Source: Paenibacillus kobensis NBRC 15729
GTDB lineage: Bacteria > Bacillota > Bacilli > Paenibacillales > Paenibacillaceae
Direction: 5' to 3'
Assembly: GCF_004000825.1 (NCBI RefSeq)
Contig: NZ_BILZ01000009.1
Location: 1 to 64,000 of the forward strand
Length of the DNA: 64,000 nt
Positions 45,497 through 54,006 of this stretch are shown in pieces (position 1 is the stretch's first letter; each line of letters starts with the position of its first letter). Position numbers and translations under genes: made by a program. Under the pieces are notes generated by a model. It did no database searches, was not told the origin of the DNA, and was given only the letters and a program-made list of their open reading frames with translations.

Positions 45497-46708
45497 ATGC
45501 GATACTTTGTAGAGTTGTCTGAAGAAGAAGAGCGGAATTTGTTTTATTCCCCTCCCGTCTCGTTTACGAACCGATCGCCGAAGGAAGAGCTGGCGTATGC
45601 ATTAGGCGCGGCACTCTATATGCCGGCGACGAGAACAACGATCGCCAGCGAAATTATTACAGGCAAATTAAAGGGACTTATTACAGCTATTATGGATCTT
45701 GAAGATGCGGTCGGAGACCTCCAGGTCGAGGCGGCGGAAGCTGCCGTTGTGCAGCATTTGGCTCGTATCGCGATGGCGCTGGAGAGCGGCTTGCTAATGC
45801 ATGACCGTCTGCCCCTTCTGTTCATCCGGGTGCGCTCGGCGGAGCAGATGAAGCGGCTGCTTGAGCAGGTGCACGATTCGGCCCACGTATTGACCGGCTT
45901 TGTTTTTCCGAAGTTTACGCCGGATAACGGCAGTCTATATTTCGAGATTCTCGATTGCTTCAATCGCGGAAGGCAGCAAGGCGAGCCGCCGTTATACGGC
46001 ATGCCGGTGCTGGAGACCGCTGCGATCATTTACCGGGAGACCCGGCATCAAGTACTGATTGATACAAAGAGCCTGCTCGACCGCTATCGTCCATATGTGC
46101 TGAATGTTCGGATCGGGGCAACCGATTTCTCCAGCTTGTTCGGGTTGAGGCGCTCTCCGGAGTTGACGGTATACGATATTGCCGCGATTCGCGATTGCAT
46201 CGCCGATATCGTGAACGTATTCGGCCGCGCGGAGGACGGGTATGTCATTTCGGGACCGGTATGGGAGTATTTTGAATCGGGGTATGATCGTTTCGCACTG
46301 GCGCCGCTTCGGGATGCGGTGCTGCGGGATACGCTGCTCCCCGAGCTCGGACTACCTCATCACCATTACCGGACGGAGGACGGTCTCAGCGCTTTTATGC
46401 GCGAGATATGGCTCGATAAGGAGAACGGCATTATCGGCAAAACGGTGATTCATCCGTCGCAGCTTCGTCCGGTGCAGGCGATGTACGCGGTGACGCATGA
46501 GGAATACGCGGATGCATGCGCAATTCTCGCGAATAGCGATGGCAGCATTGGCGTGATTAAGAGCGAGTACGCGAACAAAATGAACGAAATGAAGCCGCAT
46601 TATCATTGGGCGAGGAAAATGGTGACGAGGGCGAAAATATACGGGGTGCTGAATGTTCAACAACGCTACACAGCCTTATTCCGGGAGCAAGGCTACGCAC
46701 GTTTATAA
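45497..46708 (+). CDS. Ter-linked C-C bond lyase (HpcH/HpaI/CitE-like TIM barrel)
   Basis: 403 residues. AIMDLEDAVGD resembles the metal-binding strand of CitE/HpcH aldolases, with LLFIRVRS, GFVFPKF and VLNVRIGATDFSSLFGLRR typical of the lyase found in Ter operons. GKTVIHPSQLRPVQAMYAVTHEEY near the C-terminus is strongly CitE-like. It would cleave or form a C-C bond in a small metabolite. GAGCGG lies before the ATG at 45497 and its end overlaps the next gene by 56 bases, indicating tight coupling with the PRTase. Confidence 0.85.
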   Translation: MRYFVELSEEEERNLFYSPPVSFTNRSPKEELAYALGAALYMPATRTTIASEIITGKLKGLITAIMDLEDAVGDLQVEAAEAAVVQHLARIAMALESGLLMHDRLPLLFIRVRSAEQMKRLLEQVHDSAHVLTGFVFPKFTPDNGSLYFEILDCFNRGRQQGEPPLYGMPVLETAAIIYRETRHQVLIDTKSLLDRYRPYVLNVRIGATDFSSLFGLRRSPELTVYDIAAIRDCIADIVNVFGRAEDGYVISGPVWEYFESGYDRFALAPLRDAVLRDTLLPELGLPHHHYRTEDGLSAFMREIWLDKENGIIGKTVIHPSQLRPVQAMYAVTHEEYADACAILANSDGSIGVIKSEYANKMNEMKPHYHWARKMVTRAKIYGVLNVQQRYTALFREQGYARL

Positions 46709-49241
46709 CATTGCCGGCAGCTTGAAGGTGACCGTAACGGAGAAGGACAACCCGTTCGGCTTGCCGATCCGCCAGTTGTTCGGCATGGCGGCGCGCAACA
46801 ATCCGAAACGGTCGTTTCTGTTCGTCAGCAAGCTGCTCGGCAAACATATCCCGATCGATCCGCATACGTCGCTGCTCGCCGGCTATGCGCTGGCCGTTCT
46901 GCTCGCGCGCCATATGCAGCCAGAGCGGGAAGAGGAGCTGTCGCCGCTGCTTCAAGCGACATTGAGAGGACTATCCGATCCGGCGGAAGCGCCGGCTATG
47001 TATCGGCAGCTCATTAAGGAGAGGCTTAACCTGCCGGTGCCGGTTAAACTGCTTGGCTTCGCCGAGACGGCGACGGCGCTCGGGCATGCGATGTTCGAGG
47101 CGATCGGGGAACCGGCGGCCTATATGCATACAACACGCGAGCTTCTTATAGACCGGAAGCCTGTCTTTCAGTTCGAGGAGGAACATTCGCACGCGACGGC
47201 TCACCGGGGGTATGCGGAGCAGCAAAGCTTCCTGACCGACGGCGATGCCGTCGTCTTCGTCGATGACGAGATGACAACCGGCAAGACGACGCTCAATTTG
47301 ATCCGCGACATGCATGCGAAGTTTCCGCGCAAGCGTTATATCGTTGCCGCATTGCTCGATTGGCGCAGCGAAGAAGCGGAAGCGGCATTCGCTGCGATGG
47401 AGAAGGAATTCGGCATCTCGATCGAGACGATCTGTCTGTATCGCGGCACGATCAAGGTCGAAGGCGCTGCTTTCCCGGAAGGGAAGGCGCCGGAGCAGCC
47501 GGCCGGGAACCGTCCTGCGGCAAGGCCGGCCGTTCGTTGGCATCGGCTCGAAGACGTGTTTGAGCCGGTGGCGGCCGTATCGGCCGATTCGGCTGGCCGC
47601 ACCGATGATGCGCCTTATATGAGGCAGACCGGCCGGTTCGGCATTGACGGTTCCGAGCGTGATGCGGCTGATCAAGCCATTCACCGGGCTGCCGCGCAGC
47701 TTCGGCCGCTGCGCCGGGACGGGGGAAGGACACTCGTCGTTGGCACCGGCGAATTCATGTATGTGCCGATGCGGGTGGCCGCCGAGCTTGGAGAACAGGT
47801 GTATTATCAATCGACGACGCGAAGTCCGATTCACCCGCTGACGAATCCGGAGTATGCCGTACGCGACGGTATAACGTTCTTGTCGCCGGATGATGCGAGC
47901 GTCCGTCTTTATTTATATAATACCGGTGCTTATAAGTACGATGAGGTTATGATTTTGCTGGAGAGGGAAATGTCTCTGGACCGGCTGTCATCTCTGCTGG
48001 AAGCGTTCCGCGGAATCGAATGCGGTACGATCCATGTCGTTATCTGCACAGGCGTTGGGGCAGCGGGAGCCGGGCGAAAGGGTGAAAGCCGGTTGTTCGA
48101 CCGTATTATCGCACCGCCGGATCCAATGGGCAGCTATGCGCCTTCCGATGTGACGTTTCTGCTGAAGGATTTGCAGGATGCCAAGCTGGAAATGCCGACG
48201 GAGGACAAGGAAGAAGCGATTCAATCGGGCGTGCATTATTCGGAGATGCTCCCGGCGGAGTACGAGCCGTCAGATCGTTACTTGCGTCTGTTCCACGAGA
48301 CGCTGGAGCAGTCGTCGGCGCTAGTGGCGCAAGGTGTTGCGGCTGTCGCGGAGCTAATCGTCCGCAAACGCGGACTGCGCTGCGTGCTCGTCTCGTTGGC
48401 GAGGGCAGGCACGCCGGTCGGCGTGCTGATCAAGCGGTACATCGAGCGGCAGTATGGCATAGCGCTCCCGCACTATAGCATTTCGATCATTCGGGGCAAG
48501 GGCATTGATGAGAATGCATTGCTGTATATATTGCAGCAGCATGGAGCAGATGCCGACCTGCAGTTCGTCGACGGATGGACGGGCAAGGGAGCGATTCGGC
48601 GTACGTTGATCGAAGCATGCCGGGAGTTCGAGTCGCGGTATGGCATCCGGTTGAACGACGATTTGGCGGTGCTGGCCGATCCGGGCTATTGCTCGGAGAC
48701 GTTCGGAACGCGCGAAGATTATCTCATTCCGAGCGCATGCTTGAATGCGACGGTGTCCGGGCTTGTAAGCCGGACGGTGTTGAAGCCGGGATTGATCGGG
48801 CCGGATGATTTTCACGGTGCTAAATATTATGGTCATTGGCTGGATATCGACCAGTCGAACCGGTTCGTGGAGCGGATTGAGCAGCACTGGGACGAAGTGG
48901 CGGAAGCGGCTTCGTTGGATGCGGATGAGAGAATGCGCAATGCGGCCAGTGGAAGCGAACAGGCGGAGCGGGCTACCTGGCGGGGACTGGCCGATATCGA
49001 GAAGGTGCAGTCTGCCTATGGCATTGCCGACATGAATCTCGTGAAGCCGGGTGTCGGGGAGACAAGCAGGGTACTGCTGCGACGGGTTCCGTGGAAGGTG
49101 CTCGTCGACCGTCTCGATAATCCGCATCTGCGGCATATTTTGCTGCTGGCTGAGGAGCGGGGCGTTCCGGTCGAGGAGTTCCCGGGCCTCGCCTACTCCT
49201 GCTGCGGCATTATAAAGCCGATGGCGCCGAAGGAGGGCTAA
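46653..49241 (+). CDS. PRTase-TRSP / StiP (PRTase-like) / PELOTA fusion of the Ter operon
   Basis: 862 residues in one uninterrupted frame. Residues 1-450 form an orotate-type phosphoribosyltransferase (VVFVDDEMTTGKTTL near 202 is the PRPP loop) followed by a TRSP domain (VVGTGEFMYVPMRVAAELG, QSTTRSPIHP). From about 490 to 790 comes a StiP/PRTase_1 domain (HYSEMLPAEYEPSDRY, SLARAGTPVGVLIKRY, a second loop FVDGWTGKGAI near 638, DPGYCSETFGTREDYLIPSACLN). Residues 806-860 resemble a PELOTA-type RNA-binding domain. These are often two separate genes. The protein probably joins ribose phosphate to a base-like product made by its neighbours. Confidence 0.82.
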   Translation: MFNNATQPYSGSKATHVYNIAGSLKVTVTEKDNPFGLPIRQLFGMAARNNPKRSFLFVSKLLGKHIPIDPHTSLLAGYALAVLLARHMQPEREEELSPLLQATLRGLSDPAEAPAMYRQLIKERLNLPVPVKLLGFAETATALGHAMFEAIGEPAAYMHTTRELLIDRKPVFQFEEEHSHATAHRGYAEQQSFLTDGDAVVFVDDEMTTGKTTLNLIRDMHAKFPRKRYIVAALLDWRSEEAEAAFAAMEKEFGISIETICLYRGTIKVEGAAFPEGKAPEQPAGNRPAARPAVRWHRLEDVFEPVAAVSADSAGRTDDAPYMRQTGRFGIDGSERDAADQAIHRAAAQLRPLRRDGGRTLVVGTGEFMYVPMRVAAELGEQVYYQSTTRSPIHPLTNPEYAVRDGITFLSPDDASVRLYLYNTGAYKYDEVMILLEREMSLDRLSSLLEAFRGIECGTIHVVICTGVGAAGAGRKGESRLFDRIIAPPDPMGSYAPSDVTFLLKDLQDAKLEMPTEDKEEAIQSGVHYSEMLPAEYEPSDRYLRLFHETLEQSSALVAQGVAAVAELIVRKRGLRCVLVSLARAGTPVGVLIKRYIERQYGIALPHYSISIIRGKGIDENALLYILQQHGADADLQFVDGWTGKGAIRRTLIEACREFESRYGIRLNDDLAVLADPGYCSETFGTREDYLIPSACLNATVSGLVSRTVLKPGLIGPDDFHGAKYYGHWLDIDQSNRFVERIEQHWDEVAEAASLDADERMRNAASGSEQAERATWRGLADIEKVQSAYGIADMNLVKPGVGETSRVLLRRVPWKVLVDRLDNPHLRHILLLAEERGVPVEEFPGLAYSCCGIIKPMAPKEG

Positions 49242-49249
49242 GGTAAGTT

Positions 49250-50101
49250 ATGATCTATGCAAGCGATCTGGATATGACGCTGATCTTCTCCAGGAGGTCG
49301 ATGGCCGTTCCAGAAGATACGGCGGGCATCAGCGTCGTCGAGACGATCGGCGGCAAGTCGGCCTCTTTTATGTCTGATGCCGAAATGGCGGCGCTGAAGG
49401 AACTGTCGGGGAAGCTCCTGTTCGTACCGGTGACGACGCGCACGATGGAGCAGTACCGCCGGATCGATGTGTTCCAGCGGCATATCGTGCCGTCCTACGC
49501 CATTACGAGCAATGGCGGCAACGTATTAGTCGGCGGCGAACCGGATATGCAGTGGAGGAAGATGGTCGCCGAGCGGCTGCGGGGAAGCGCATGCTCGCCG
49601 GATGAAGCGCGCCGTCTGTTCGCGCCGGTCGTTAGTTCGGACTGGGTGCTGGATGAGCGGCTGTGTGACGATTTGTTCTACGTGTATTTGATGGATCGCG
49701 ACCGGATGCCTCTTGAGGCGGTGAGGGAACGTGCAGCGGAGCTTGCTGCGCTCGGCTGGGAGCTGTCGGTGCAGGGACGCAAGGTGTACATCGTACCGGC
49801 TGCCGTGAATAAGCGGGATGCCGTTGCTTATATCCGGCACCGGCATCCGGAAGCGGAGCTGATTGCTTCAGGCGACTCTTTGCTGGACCGGAGCTTGCTG
49901 GAGTCGGCCGATTATGCGGTTGCTCCGGCACATGGAGAGCTGTACCGCATCTATCAGGAGACGGGTCAGATGGGCCATTGGACTTTCACGGAGCGTTCAG
50001 GGCTGTTCGCGGGAGAGGATATTGTTGCCTTCGCGCAGTCGAAGCTGGATAAAGCGTCTATGCCGGCAGGCAAGCGGAAGACGGGTACAGTACCGGGATA
50101 A
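49250..50101 (+). CDS. HAD-superfamily phosphatase of the Ter biosynthetic module
   Basis: 283 residues. Motif I is YASDLDMTLIF (nucleophile Asp near residue 6), motif II VTTRTMEQYR, the lysine region VNKRDAVAYIRHRH, and motif IV ASGDSLLDRSLLESADYAV. The cap (FYVYLMDRDRMP) resembles sugar-phosphate or nucleotide phosphatases of the Cof type. It begins 8 bases after the PRTase-StiP gene and is expected to remove a phosphate from the pathway intermediate. The C-terminal 20 residues are basic and look disordered. Confidence 0.85.
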   Translation: MIYASDLDMTLIFSRRSMAVPEDTAGISVVETIGGKSASFMSDAEMAALKELSGKLLFVPVTTRTMEQYRRIDVFQRHIVPSYAITSNGGNVLVGGEPDMQWRKMVAERLRGSACSPDEARRLFAPVVSSDWVLDERLCDDLFYVYLMDRDRMPLEAVRERAAELAALGWELSVQGRKVYIVPAAVNKRDAVAYIRHRHPEAELIASGDSLLDRSLLESADYAVAPAHGELYRIYQETGQMGHWTFTERSGLFAGEDIVAFAQSKLDKASMPAGKRKTGTVPG

Positions 50102-50228
50102 GATCGCCGGTAACGACAGAAACGAAGGCAGCACTTCGGCAACGTGCTGTTCGGCGCTGTATGTCGAGGTCTGGTCCATAGGCTATACATACCGTTAGAA
50201 GCCACTAATCGCAGGGGGAGCGATCGTC

Positions 50229-51293
50229 ATGAAGAACAAGCAGGAATTACGGGTTTATTTTAACCGCTGGTTTTCCGTCGCCTATCATTACATGAACAGT
50301 ATCCGCAATAACGAGGACGGCGTGAAGTTCAAGCTGTACGGGACGCATCCTGATGCCACCCACATGGCGCTGCAGGCAGCCGATTATGCGACGACTGAGC
50401 CGGTGCTGGAAGGAACGGCGTACATCGATTTCCTCGTCGATTTCTGCCGGGGGCACGAGATCGACGTCTTCATTCCGCGGCTTCGGATGCTGGATATCGC
50501 TCGAAATATCGGCAGGTTCGACGAGATCGGCACGACCGTGACCGTCTGCCGCGACGTGGAACTGCTGGAGAAGCTGACGGTGAAGGACAAGTTCTACGAG
50601 GAAGTTCGCGGGACGGGCATTATGGAGGTGCCTGCCTACGAAGTGGTGACCGATGCGGAGGGCTTCAAGCGGGCGTATGAACGGTTAACGTCGGAAGGGT
50701 ACCGTATCTGCTTCAAGCCAACTGATTCGGAGGGCGGGCTCGGATTCCGCATCCTTAACGACAATCGGAACGCGCTTGCCGATTTGTTCGGTTACGTCAC
50801 GAATGAGCTGACGTTCGAGGAAGCGTATGCGATCTTATCGCGGGTCGAAAGCTTCCCGGAATTGATGGTCATGGAGCTGCTGGAAGGGCCGGAGTACAGC
50901 ATTGATTGTCTGGCTGACCGTGATGGCGCGCTGCTGGCAGCAGTTCCGCGCCGGAAGGCCGACGGCAGGCTGCGTGTGCTGGAGCAGGATGCCGAGCTGA
51001 TTGCGATCGCTCATCGTGTGGCGGAGACGTACCGGATTCCTTTCAACTACAATATCCAAATGCGCTGCACCGGCGGTGTGCCGAAGCTGCTCGAGATCAA
51101 TCCCCGCATGTCCGGCGGATTGCATGCTACTTGCCTGACTGGCATTAACTTTCCGTACTTGGGCGTCAAGGCGGCGCTCGGCGGAAAGATCGGCCCGCTC
51201 GTGCCGGAGTACGGCATTATGACGAGCCACATCGAGCTGTCGATGCGGATGCAAACTTTTGATCAACGTATTAGTCAATCGGTCAGCCGGTAA
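50229..51293 (+). CDS. ATP-grasp ligase of the Ter biosynthetic module
   Basis: 354 residues. An N-terminal pre-ATP-grasp fold (RVYFNRWFSVAYHYMNSIR) precedes the ATP-grasp core: YRICFKPTDSEGGLGFRIL (phosphate-binding loop), MVMELLEGPEYSIDCLADRDG and PKLLEINPRMSGGLHATC (metal-binding E and N). Such enzymes ligate a carboxylate to an amine or thiol through an acyl phosphate. CAGGGGGAG precedes the ATG. It is the last enzyme of the module before the membrane protein and TelA. Confidence 0.87.
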   Translation: MKNKQELRVYFNRWFSVAYHYMNSIRNNEDGVKFKLYGTHPDATHMALQAADYATTEPVLEGTAYIDFLVDFCRGHEIDVFIPRLRMLDIARNIGRFDEIGTTVTVCRDVELLEKLTVKDKFYEEVRGTGIMEVPAYEVVTDAEGFKRAYERLTSEGYRICFKPTDSEGGLGFRILNDNRNALADLFGYVTNELTFEEAYAILSRVESFPELMVMELLEGPEYSIDCLADRDGALLAAVPRRKADGRLRVLEQDAELIAIAHRVAETYRIPFNYNIQMRCTGGVPKLLEINPRMSGGLHATCLTGINFPYLGVKAALGGKIGPLVPEYGIMTSHIELSMRMQTFDQRISQSVSR

Positions 51294-51316
51294 TGCTAAT
51301 AATAGCGATAGTGATA

Positions 51317-51434
51317 GTGGTGCAGCAGCGTTCGGGAACGAGGTAAAGGTGCTGTTGTGACACAAAAAGTGATGCAAGAGCGTCTGTTAGTGAGGTAAAG
51401 GTGCCGGTGTGACACTAGAAGTGATGCACCAGCC
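51317..51434. repeat. 2.3 copies of a 52-bp intergenic repeat
   Basis: Units start at 51317 (GTGGTGCAGCAGCG), 51369 (GTGATGCAAGAGCG) and 51421 (GTGATGCACCAGCC), 52 bases apart, each carrying GAGGTAAAGGTGC and GTGACAC downstream. The 18-mer at 51359-51376 is identical to one at 3753-3770. The array fills the gap between the ATP-grasp gene and the next gene of the operon, so it is probably transcribed. Confidence 0.75.
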
Positions 51435-51550
51435 GATGTGCGCGGCGGGGAGGGTTGCCGATGCGGCATTAGCCGGTCGCATTGACAGCATTGACGGCGA
51501 TTTCTACAATAGTGAGAGAGAGACCAACAAGTTATTTGGAGGAAACGCCC

Positions 51551-52279
51551 GTGAAAAATACGCTGATCGGCGCCGCTGTCGGTTATGTCGCTGCCCTTAT
51601 TACCAGTTTTATGCTGCCAGAGCTGTTGTCGTTGTTTATCCCAGCAATTGGAGCCGTCGTCGGCAGTCTCGTGACGAAGCGGATTCCGCCAGCCCCTCCG
51701 GCAGGCCAGAATGCGCCTTACCCGGTAAGCGGCGGTCCGCTGCCGAACCAGCTGCAGCCGCAGAACCGCACGCAAGGCGCAGCGCAACCGAGCTTCAACG
51801 CTGCACCGCCTCATGCCGCACCACAGTCGCAGACGCGTCAGCCGCAAGCAGGATCGCCAGCTCCGCAACAGCAGTTGCCGGAAGGGTTCGGTCCGGTCGT
51901 CGAGTATTTGCAAGTGCTTGAAGATATGATTATTTCGGAAGGCCAGAAGAACAATCTGGACAGCGAGATCGTCGACAAGTCACTGGCGTTGTTCGCCCGC
52001 GTACAGCGTGTTATCCCATTGTTGGACCAGTTAGGCGATAACAACATCAACCATACGATCCGCCGGCTTATTCTGAAGGATCTGAACGGTGTTATTAACC
52101 CGTTCCTCCGGCTTAGCGGAGAACTGAAACAGCAGAACCGCCGGATGCTTTTGAACGGATTGAAAGACGTCAATTCCAAAATATCGGCGATCGTATCTAC
52201 GATTGAACATAAGGATCTGATCGAGCTTCAATCGAAAGCGGAACTGATCCATCAGCGTTACAACCAGTCCGAGCTTTAA
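51551..52279 (+). CDS. membrane-anchored helical protein next to TelA (XpaC-like, tentative)
   Basis: 242 residues starting at GTG with GGAGG 11 bases upstream. Residues 1-45 give one or two transmembrane helices (IGAAVGYVAALITSFMLPEL), 45-115 a Pro/Gln/Ala-rich linker, and 120-242 a helical domain (EYLQVLEDMIISEGQKN, FARVQRVIPLLDQLGDNNIN, LILKDLNGVINPFLRL). Its place just before telA mirrors the xpaC-yaaN arrangement of Bacillus, but I cannot confirm homology by eye. It may be the membrane receptor for TelA. The GTG overlaps a longer frame that has no ribosome site. Confidence 0.65.
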   Translation: MKNTLIGAAVGYVAALITSFMLPELLSLFIPAIGAVVGSLVTKRIPPAPPAGQNAPYPVSGGPLPNQLQPQNRTQGAAQPSFNAAPPHAAPQSQTRQPQAGSPAPQQQLPEGFGPVVEYLQVLEDMIISEGQKNNLDSEIVDKSLALFARVQRVIPLLDQLGDNNINHTIRRLILKDLNGVINPFLRLSGELKQQNRRMLLNGLKDVNSKISAIVSTIEHKDLIELQSKAELIHQRYNQSEL

Positions 52280-52299
52280 TCGCGAAGGAGGAACACAAG

Positions 52300-53409
52300 A
52301 TGTCGACGACACCACCACTTGTACAGCTTACGAAGGAAGACGAAGTGCAGGTAAGGCAGGATGCATCCCGCTTGTTCAGCCAAGTGGCGAATACCGATTC
52401 CGTGCAGCTTGATTCATTGATGGACGAGATTGGCAAGCTGGGGATGAAGACGCAGGAGAAGGCAGGCCAGACGCTGAAGCTGCTCGACCGTCCGGTTAAT
52501 GATCTGATGGGCGGAAGCCGCGCGGAAGTTTCGAACAATATACTTAAGCTTCGCGGTGAGTGCGAATCGCTGCAAAGCAGCAAGAACGTCGGGTTTATCG
52601 GTAAGCTCATCCGTAAGAGCCCGCTGAAAAACTACGTTTACAAGTACCAATCGGTGAAAACGAACGTCGAAGTGATCATTAACTCGCTTCGCGACGGCAA
52701 GGATACGCTGGAAGAAAGCATCGTCAACATGCGCCAGCTGAAGCGCAACTCGCTGGAGCAGATCTATGCGCTGCAGACGAAGATCGCGTTCGGCGAGAAG
52801 CTGAAAGGGATGTTCGAGCAAGAGATTGCTAGGCCGGAGAACGAAGGACGGAAGGCTCAGCTTGAGCGCGGATTGCGCAAGGTCGTTACGCGCATTCAGT
52901 CGATGACCGAAATGATTATGCTATACAACCAAGCGATTGCGGCAACCGACATTATTAACGATAACAACGACAAGCTGATCGATTCGGTCAATAACGCGAT
53001 CGATAAGACGTCGAACTTGATCACGGTATCTGCGATGATCGCTCTTGCCTTGAACGACCAGGAGAAAGTGATTAGCGCCGTAGATGCGACGAACAAGACG
53101 ATTGAAAGCCAATTCCAAGAGAACGCCCGTCTGCTTCGCCAGACGACGGAGCGCACGAACGATTTGCTGGCTAAGCCTGCAATGTCCATGGAAGCAGTCA
53201 ATTCGGCGATTACCGATTTGATGGCTGCAATCGATATGTCGGAGCAGTCGAACCGCCGTATTATTGATAGCTGCAACGACTATACGAACAAAATGACGAC
53301 GATCAACACGCAGCTGGCAAACCGTCTCGGCCATGGCTCGGACGGGTCTTCGACCCCGGCGCTTAATCAGGCGCAGACCGATAATGCGCTTAGCTCGCTG
53401 CTCGGCTAA
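52300..53409 (+). CDS. telA: TelA family toxic-anion resistance protein
   Basis: 369 residues, almost entirely helical and coiled-coil. DEIGKLGMKTQEKAGQTLKLLDRPVNDLM, FIGKLIRKSPLKNYVYKYQSV and QLKRNSLEQIYALQTKIAFGEKLK are typical of TelA/KlaA (B. subtilis YceH, YaaN). TelA proteins are linked to tellurite, bacteriocin and envelope-stress tolerance by an unknown mechanism. GAAGGAGG lies 10 bases before the ATG, and the gene follows the membrane protein by 20 bases. Last clear gene of the Ter operon. Confidence 0.92.
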   Translation: MSTTPPLVQLTKEDEVQVRQDASRLFSQVANTDSVQLDSLMDEIGKLGMKTQEKAGQTLKLLDRPVNDLMGGSRAEVSNNILKLRGECESLQSSKNVGFIGKLIRKSPLKNYVYKYQSVKTNVEVIINSLRDGKDTLEESIVNMRQLKRNSLEQIYALQTKIAFGEKLKGMFEQEIARPENEGRKAQLERGLRKVVTRIQSMTEMIMLYNQAIAATDIINDNNDKLIDSVNNAIDKTSNLITVSAMIALALNDQEKVISAVDATNKTIESQFQENARLLRQTTERTNDLLAKPAMSMEAVNSAITDLMAAIDMSEQSNRRIIDSCNDYTNKMTTINTQLANRLGHGSDGSSTPALNQAQTDNALSSLLG

Positions 53410-53540
53410 CTCGGTGCTCTAGAGACAGGTCAGCTTGACAGCTTGACAGTTAGGCATCGCACGGACGCGATGAGCCGTCATATTTGCCCGAACTCGCACA
53501 TATAATGGCCTAAAAGCCGTCGGCGAAATGAGGGAGGCTC

Positions 53541-53675
53541 ATGGTGCTCTCCATTGTACTAGGCTGCCTGATCGTTATTCTGATCGTTGTGGCAAGCAGC
53601 GAACGGGCAGAGGCGATTGCCGAGCTGAACGATCCGGCTCATGCACATTTGTTCAAGCACACCAAGAAGGGCTGA
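53541..53675 (+). CDS. small single-pass membrane protein (44 residues)
   Basis: ATG at 53541 with GGGAGG 4-5 bases upstream, open for 44 codons to TGA at 53673-53675. Residues 3-18 (LSIVLGCLIVILIVVA) form one hydrophobic helix, followed by a charged tail SSERAEAIAELNDPAHAHLF ending KHTKKG. A TATAAT lies at 53501-53506. No homologue is recognised. Good ribosome site and helix-plus-tail design support a real gene; it may belong to the Ter operon or be separate. Confidence 0.55.
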   Translation: MVLSIVLGCLIVILIVVASSERAEAIAELNDPAHAHLFKHTKKG

Positions 53676-53782
53676 TCCGTAAGACGCCGATGCGCGGCTG
53701 CGGGCCAGCCTTTCTTGCTGCCAGTAACGTTAGTCTGCACGGAACGGGTACGTGGAGAGCGGTTGTCGACCGCATAAGGCGG

Positions 53783-53881
53783 TTAGGGGTTAAGGCGAAG
53801 GTAGGCGAAAGCGATAGCGATGTTCACAAGAACGAGAACGCCAAGCCATAGATTCAATTTATTCTCGCGCATAAACTTCAT
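53783..53881 (-). CDS. small single-pass membrane protein (32 residues)
   Basis: Minus-strand ATG at 53879-53881 with CGGAGTG upstream, 32 codons to TAA at 53783-53785. The product is MKFMRENKLNLWLGVLVLVN followed by a short hydrophobic end and LRLNP: a basic start, one helix, and a short tail, a common design for small regulatory membrane proteins. It converges on the 53541 gene with about 107 bases between the stops. No homologue is recognised. Confidence 0.5.
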   Translation of the reverse strand: MKFMRENKLNLWLGVLVLVNIAIAFAYLRLNP

Positions 53882-54006
53882 GGCGACACTCCGTTCATTA
53901 AATATGTATTGCTCCTATACTTTACCGTATAGCCCGGAGCGGCGTAAAGATGTCAGGTAAGGTATGTCATAATTTTACAAACAGTTTGCCCGGAAGGAGC
54001 GGAGCC

